DNA of 64,000 nt from Spongilla lacustris. Its lineage: Eukaryota; Porifera; Demospongiae; Spongillida; Spongillidae. Below, piece by piece: positions 58,129 to 64,000 of the stretch; the first letter of the stretch is position 1, and the number at the start of each line of letters is the position of its first letter. A program made the position numbers and the translations under genes. The notes beneath the pieces are model-generated. The model searched no databases. It was not told where the DNA came from and worked only from the letters and a program-made list of their open reading frames with translations. The stretch is taken from NCBI GenBank assembly GCA_949361645.1, contig OX442415.1, forward strand, positions 20,181,283 through 20,245,282, in the 5' to 3' direction.

Positions 58129-61100
58129 TCAGACATGTCCTTCACTGGTATTCTTTCTTTTCCTTTCTCTTGCCCTCTTGCAGGCCTGCCCAATAGCCTG
58201 AACACAGTCTTTCCACACAGCTTCAAATTCGGTTGATGTTAAACCCATGCATTGCTGGAATACTAAAGTTTTTAACTCCTTTAGCTCTTCCACAGGTAAT
58301 GCAAAAAACTCTCTCTCTCCTGCCACAGTACACTTTGATAGCACATCATCACCATAGAAAGCATCTCTAGCCAGCTTGACAGCTAAAGTGCTGACCTTGG
58401 CTGGAACACATAGCTTATTATTACATTTTATCACCTCCATGGCAGACTTCAAATGGGCTTTATCAATTTCACTTGATGGCAACGTTTTGATAACATGGTC
58501 ATCTGAAATTGTAAGCCGCACTGGGGCAGTTGGCCTACTTGATGCAGGTGCACCTAAGAGCCAATGATAAGCACCCAAATTCATATTATGCTTGATGATT
58601 TTACCTGATGGTGTTGATGGTGCTTGGGTAGCTGCAGGTATGCTAGTGCAGGAAGGCATATTTGTGACACCACAGTTATTAAAATGTGCTTCCGTGTTGG
58701 GTATATTGAAACGTATTGTTTTCATTATTTCAGTATGACTATATTTTAGTTCGTTTATTTGGCTCTGCATCGTTTGAACCATTTCTTTAAGATTGACAAT
58801 CTCAATTTCCATTTGAAGCTCACCTGTATTTAGCAGCAAATTAAAATGGGATGCCAATAGTATCATTGTAAAACGGTGAACAATTGAATTGGGCTTACGA
58901 GGTATGTAGGCCATGTTTGTGTCTAAGTCAGTTAAGAAATCCACATCTGTATATGATGGCTGTAAGAAATGGCAAAGCAGCAATGAATGGCTGCACTGAT
59001 TCACATTTAATATACCTGGCTGTGATACAGCAATCCAGAGGCAGTCCCCTCTATAGCAGCTGCTGGTAAAAAGGTATGCTGTTGTGGCAAGACCTGTGGT
59101 TATAAACATGGCTCTGTGTATACTTCACAATCACTACCTGACTAGGGAGAGGCAAAATAGAGCTCTGATGGGCAACAGAAGGTGCAAGAAGGGATGGCTG
59201 AAAATTAAAGAATAGAAGTAGAGGTTAATGTGCAAATACAAAATACCTGACTATGAGTAGGCAATCCAGAGGCAGTCCCCTCTATAGCAGCAGCTGGTAA
59301 AATGGTATGCTGTTGTGGCAAGACCTGTGGTTATAAACATGGCTCTGTGTATACTTCACAATCACTACCTGACTAGAGAGAGGCAAAACTAAGCTCTGAT
59401 GGGCAACAGAAGGTGCAAGAAGGGATGGCTGAAAATTAAAGAATAGAAGTAGAGGTTAATGTGCAAATACAAAATACCTGACTATGAGTAGTCAATTCAG
59501 AGACAGTCCCCTCTTTAGCAGCTGCTGGTAAAATGGTATGCTATTGTGGCAAGACCTGTGGTTATAAACATGGCTCTGTGTACACTTGACAATCACTACC
59601 TGACTAGGGAGAGGCAAAACAGAGCTCTGGTGGGCAACAGAAGGTGCAAGAAGGGATGGCTGAAAATTAAAGAATAGAAGTAGAGGTTAATGTGCAAATA
59701 CAAAATACCTGACTATGAGTAGGCAATTCAGAGACAGTCCCCTCTTTAGCAGCAGCTGGTAAAATAGTATGCTGTTGTGGCAAGACCTGTGGTTATAAAC
59801 ATGGCTGTGTGTATACTTGACAATCATTACCTGACTAGGGAGAGGCAAAACAGAGCTCTGATGGGCAACAGAAGGTGCAAGAAGGGATGGCTGAAAATTA
59901 AAGAATAGAAGAAGAGGTTAATGTGCAAATACAAAATACCTGACTATGAGTAGGCAATTCAGAGACAGTCCCCTCTTTAGCAGCAGCTGGTAAAATAGTA
60001 TGCTGTTGTGGCAAGACCTGTGGTTATAAACATGGCTCTGTGTACACTTCACAATCAGTACCTGACTAGAGACAGGCAAAGCAGAGATCGTTTTCTGATG
60101 GAAAGGATGATCACAATATGCAACTTGATGCATGCATGTCATGATACTACCTGACTTGAGGCTGACAATTGAATGATTTGATGTATTTGCTCTGCAGTAA
60201 TAATGGGTGAAGGTGCATTCTGTTGCAAAACAAAGACATAACAATTATAATAGGTACAGCATAATGTATATACCATACCTGACTGGAGGCACACAAGTGC
60301 AGTAGTGCAAGTATTTGTTCAGAGGTAATTTCTGGACGAACGTTCTTTGGAAAAACAATGCAGTATATAGTGCAACATTAAATTTTAGCGTGGATGAAAT
60401 ATGTATCAAAAGTATTTAAGACGAAGAATAACAAATTCAAAGACAATTACCTACCTGAGTATTTGGAGAAACCTGGGCTGTAGTTTCGAGTGCACCCACA
60501 TATAGAACGGTACCTATAAATTTTTATTAAAGTCAAAGTAATTACACAAAACAACAATGGACAATACCATCTGGTTTTGTTTTCTTGGTACTTGTTGCTT
60601 TTTTTTTTGCAGGTACCTGTGCCACTCCAGATGGTTTCTCTGATGCTTTTGCCTGTTTAGCCTTTGTGTCTGGTTTTTGTGTCCTTTTTGGACCAGTTGT
60701 TGGTGTACACTCAGATTCAGAGGTGGCATAATTGGTGCCAAGAGCTGGTTCTTTTAATGCAGCAGATGCCTCTCCAGATTCAGTATTTGTTTCACCAAAT
60801 GGAGTCCACTTTTCCTCTTCATACAGCCCTTCAAGACGTTCCATTTCACTCAAACTTCCTATCAGTCATAAGACATTCACATGTATTTAGACAGACAGAC
60901 ATAGCGATTTGCATTGCAATAATCATTAATAATTTTTTTAAACATTTGAAATCCATTCATTTCCACCTGTTCCTGACACACGTGTACCTACCCTTAGCTG
61001 CTAAGAGCCCAGTATGCTGACGTCTTCCGTTTTGAACAATACACTCATGTCCATTGTTGGATACTACAGTGTCCAATGGAACTATGCTTACAGAGTCCTC

Positions 61101-61233
61101 TTCAGGCCACAGCACCAAGGCATATGTTCCTATGTTGGTAGCATGCACGTACACAAGTATCATTGCGTGTATTATTGATAAACTCACTTTGTTGTTCGGT
61201 CAATTTTTTTCTTTGCCTCAATGTCAAAGACAT
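58129..61233 (-). CDS. BEN-domain protein with a tandem exon-pair array
   Basis: Eighteen exons on the minus strand: 61233-61188, 61129-60992, 60858-60568, 60513-60455, 60344-60279, 60219-60151, 60094-60062, then nine alternating exons (59-60 kb, listed separately), then 58959-58899 and 58823-58129. All have AG/GT borders and agreeing phases. The N terminus (MSLTLRQRKKLTEQQ, then TYALVLWPEEDSVSIVPLD and SLSEMERLEGLYEEEK) and a Lys-rich linker are followed by the variable Ser/Pro/Gln region, a coiled coil (EIEIVNLKEMVQTMQSQINE) and a C-terminal BEN domain (KVSTLAVKLARDAFYGDDVL, EELKELKTLVFQQCMGLTS, EFEAVWKDCVQAIGQACKR). BEN domains bind DNA or chromatin partners in transcriptional control, so a nuclear role is inferred. 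One array exon carries a stop. A 51-nt in-frame optional intron may lie at 58554-58604. Confidence 0.75.
59016..60017 (-). repeat. 231-bp tandem repeat: alternating 78-nt (A) and 60-nt (B) exons
   Basis: A exons: 60017-59940, 59786-59709, 59555-59478, 59324-59247 and 59093-59016. B exons: 59890-59831, 59659-59600, 59428-59369 and 59197-59138. The period is exactly 231 bp at every step: 78 + 49 (intron) + 60 + 44 (intron). A encodes VLPQQHTILPAAAKEGTVSE plus LPTHSQ; B encodes PSLLAPSVAHQSSVLPLPSQ. Every exon is phase 0 at both ends and ends in a Ser-Gln codon pair before GTA. The third A copy (59555-59478) has TAG in place of a CAG codon. The 66-, 69- and 33-nt exons upstream (60344-60062) also end in Ser-Gln and look like older relatives. 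Confidence 0.8.
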
Positions 61234-61368
61234 CGTTGGTACGTTTCAAGAAATCTTCAACGCAATATCAGCGCATGCGCGATCGTAATACTATTACTAG
61301 CAAGCTTTGACAATATTACGTTGCTGCATATTTCTATCGATAAAGTGATTTGAATTGTAGGGTGTAGG

Positions 61369-61440
61369 ATGGGTGGTGGAAAAGCAAGGAAACAAGTAAA
61401 AGCATGCGACCACAAAGCCTATTTGCAAAGTTGGCCAGGC
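61369..61440 (+). other. possible divergent first exon
   Basis: A short plus-strand frame starts MGGGKARKQVKACDHKAYLQ 136 bp from the BEN gene's start codon, on the other strand. The basic start is protein-like, but the frame soon runs into satellite repeats and no donor is convincing. Confidence 0.2.
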
Positions 61441-61503
61441 AACAGTAAATTGAGATGCGTGTTACTGAATTCTTACATTCTTTACTCAATGATACTTATA
61501 TAT

Positions 61504-64000
61504 GTAAAACCATGCATAGCTGTTGGCCTAGTGTATCAGCACACTGTGTAAGTGGTCATGGCACTGAGAGATGTGTGGTTTTCACCATAGGTTGATTTCT
61601 AGCTTCCTCCAGAAAGGTCTGGGGACCAATTTTGCCTGTGTGACACATTCTGTACCAATGGCACTTGTGTAAAACCATGCATAGCTGTTGGCCTAGTGTA
61701 TCAGCACACTGTGTAAGTGGTCATGGCACTGAGAGATGTGTGGTTTTCACCATAGGTTGATTTCTAGCTTCCTCCAGAAAGGTCTGGGGACCAATTTTGC
61801 CTGTGTGACACATTCTGTACCAATCGCACTTGTGTAAAACCATGCATAGCTGTTGGCCTAGTGTATCAGCACACTGAGCAAGTGGTCATGGCACTGAGAG
61901 ATGTGTGGTTTTCACCATAGGTTGATTTCTAGCTTCCTCCTGAAAGGCCTGGGGACCAACTTTGCCTGTGTGACACATTCTGTACCAATGGCACTTGTGT
62001 AAAACCATGCATAGCTGTTGGCCTAGTGTATCAGCACACTGAGCAAGTGGTCATGGCACTGAGAGATGTGTGGTTTTCACCATAGGTTGATTTCTAGCTT
62101 CCTCCAGAAAGGCCTGGGGACCAACTTTGCCTGTGTGACACATTCTGTACCAATGGCACTTGTGTAAAACCATGCATAGCTGTTGGCCTAGTGTATCAGC
62201 ACACTGAGCAAGTGGTCATGGCACTGAGAGATGTGTGGTTTTCACCATAGGTTGATTTCTAGCTTCCTCCTGAAAGGCCTGGGGACCAACTTTGCCTGTG
62301 TGACACATTCTGTACCAATGGCACTTGTGTAAAACCATGCATAGCTGTTGGCCTAGTGTATCAGCACACTGAGCAAGTGGTCATGGCACTGAGAGATGTG
62401 TGGTTTTCACCATAGGTTGATTTCTAGCTTCCTCCTGAAAGGCCTGGGGACCAACTTTGCCTGTGTGACACATTCTGTACCAATGGCACTTGTGTAAAAC
62501 CATGCATAGCTGTTGGCCTAGTGTATCAGCACACTGAGCAAGTGGTCATGGCACTGAGAGATGTGTGGTTTTCACCATAGGTTGATTTCTAGCTTCCTCC
62601 TGAAAGGCCTGGGGACCAACTTTGCCTGTGTGACACATTCTGTACCAATGGCACTTGTGTAAAACCATGCATAGCTGTTGGCCTAGTGTATCAGCACACT
62701 GAGCAAGTGGTCATGGCACTGAGAGATGTGTGGTTTTCACCATAGGTTGATTTCTAGCTTCCTCCTGAAAGGCCTGGGGACCAACTTTGCCTGTGTGACA
62801 CATTCTGTACCAATGGCACTTGTGTAAAACCATGCATAGCTGTTGGCCTAGTGTATCAGCACACTGAGCAAGTGGGCATGGCACTGAGAGATGTGTGGTT
62901 TTCACCATAGGTTGATTTCTAGCTTCCTCCTGAAAGGCCTGGGGACCAACTTTGCCTGTGTGACACATTCTGTACCAATGGCACTTGTGTAAAACCATGC
63001 ATAGCTGTTGGCCTAGTGTATCAGCACACTGAGCAAGTGGTCATGGCACTGAGAGATGTGTGGTTTTCACCATAGGTTGATTTCTAGCTTCCTCCTGAAA
63101 GGCCTGGGGACCAACTTTGCCTGTGTGACACATTCTGTACCAATGGCACTTGTGTAAAACCATGCATAGCTGTTGGCCTAGTGTATCAGCACACTGAGCA
63201 AGTGGTCATGGCACTGAGAGATGTGTGGTTTTCACCATAGGTTGATTTCTAGCTTCCTCCAGAAAGGCCTGGGGACCAACTTTGCCTGTGTGACACATTC
63301 TGTACCAATGGCACTTGTGTAAAACCATGCATAGCTGTTGGCCTAGTGTATCAGCACACTGAGCAAGTGGTCATGGCACTGAGAGATGTGTGGTTTTCAC
63401 CATAGGTTGATTTCTAGCTTCCTCCAGAAAGGCCTGGGGACCAACTTTGCCTGTGTGACACATTCTGTACCAATGGCACTTGTGTAAAACCATGCATAGC
63501 TGTTGGCCTAGTGTATCAGCACACTGAGCAAGTGGTCATGGCACTGAGAGATGTGTGGTTTTCACCATAGGTTGATTTCTAGCTTCCTCCAGAAAGGCCT
63601 GGGGACCAACTTTGCCTGTGTGACACATTCTGTACCAATGGCACTTATGTAAAACCATGCATAGCTGTTGGCCTAGTGTATCAGCACACTGAGCAAGTGG
63701 TCATGGCACTGAGAGATGTGTGATTTTCACCATAGGTTGATTTCTAGCTTCCTCCTGAAAGGCCTGGGGACCAACTTTGCCTGTGTGACACATTCTGTAC
63801 CAATGGCACTTGTGTAAAATCATGCATAGCTGTTGGCCTAGTGTATCAGCACACTGAGCAAGTGGTCATGGCACTGAGAGATGTGTGGTTTTCACCATAG
63901 GTTGATTTCTAGCTTCCTCCAGAAAGGCCTGGGGACCAACTTTGCCTGTGTGACACATTCTGTACCAATGGCACTTATGTAAAACCATGCATAGCTGTTG
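61504..64000. repeat. 165-bp satellite array, about 15 units, open at window end
   Basis: Units share GTAAAACCATGCATAGCTG, GGCCTAGTGTATCAGCACAC, CATGGCACTGAGAGATGTG and GACACATTCTGTACCAATGG. The period is constant at 165 bp from 61504 onward. The first two units carry edge variants (CTGTGTAAGTGG, and GGTCTGG with CCAATTTTG). The inner ones read CTGAGCAAGTGG and GGCCTGG with CCAACTTTG. The minus strand has one stop per 55-codon unit. One unit (near 62875) lost it by a point change, which gives a 95-codon open stretch by chance. Confidence 0.95.

Noticed and set aside
11228..59555. Reassignment of TAA/TAG to glutamine
   Set aside because: Two nonsense codons stand where Gln is expected (11339 and the third A exon), but the Tc1 gene and the MRH-like gene end in TAA and many dead elements end in TAG/TAA. 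Single mutations or errors are simpler.
62711..62998. Minus-strand repeat protein of 95 residues in the satellite
   Set aside because: Only one unit has lost its regular stop by a point change. All other units are closed, and there are no start or splice signals.
61504..64000. CRISPR-like array
   Set aside because: The units are contiguous 165-bp repeats without unique spacers, in a eukaryotic context.

Overview
This window reads as nuclear DNA from an early-branching animal, most likely a sponge. It is AT-rich and has genes split by very short introns (about 44-65 bases). It is packed with transposable elements of many classes, foldback elements, minisatellites and one satellite array. No rRNA, tRNA, operon or CRISPR structure was seen. 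The sponge assignment is an inference from intron size and the kinds of elements present, not a proof. Exon calls were made by eye from splice signals, reading phase and protein similarity.

Host-type genes. (1) 3064-4684, minus: the 3' exons of a single-pass membrane protein with a mannose-6-phosphate-receptor-homology-like ectodomain and a tyrosine-rich tail. (2) 10010-12703, plus: the first exons of the V-ATPase membrane subunit a, with an in-frame TAA and no later exons before a BEL/Pao element. (3) 34074-35136, plus: exons of an unrecognised protein, with one in-frame TAG. (4) 58129-61233, minus: a complete-looking 18-exon BEN-domain gene. Its middle is a tandem array of alternating 78-nt and 60-nt phase-0 exons, repeated at exactly 231 bp. 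This is the most interesting object here.

Mobile DNA. Decayed Ty3/gypsy (1-2630, minus), split by a 351-bp MITE. BEL/Pao (13149-17190, plus), joined to a truncated non-LTR-type reverse transcriptase (17205-18130). A Penelope-like element in tandem arrangement (18484-24705, minus) with a GIY-YIG domain, interrupted by a 334-bp MITE that shares termini with the first one. A gypsy integrase scrap (24715-24900). A 1.77-kb foldback element with palindrome-rich inverted ends (31616-33383). A decayed piggyBac transposase (36540-38446). A CACTA/EnSpm-like scrap (41190-41700) next to a TTAA-flanked inverted-repeat element. A decayed transposase-like gene of uncertain family (45287-46950). Two further reverse-transcriptase fragments (51450-52790 and 53403-54080). 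An intact Tc1-type transposase with one intron (55720-56783).

Repeats. Two related G-rich minisatellites (31290-31440 and 35340-36240), several microsatellites, and a 165-bp satellite from 61504 to the window end. The satellite begins about 270 bp upstream of the BEN gene's start codon. The remaining stretches hold no gene I can support.
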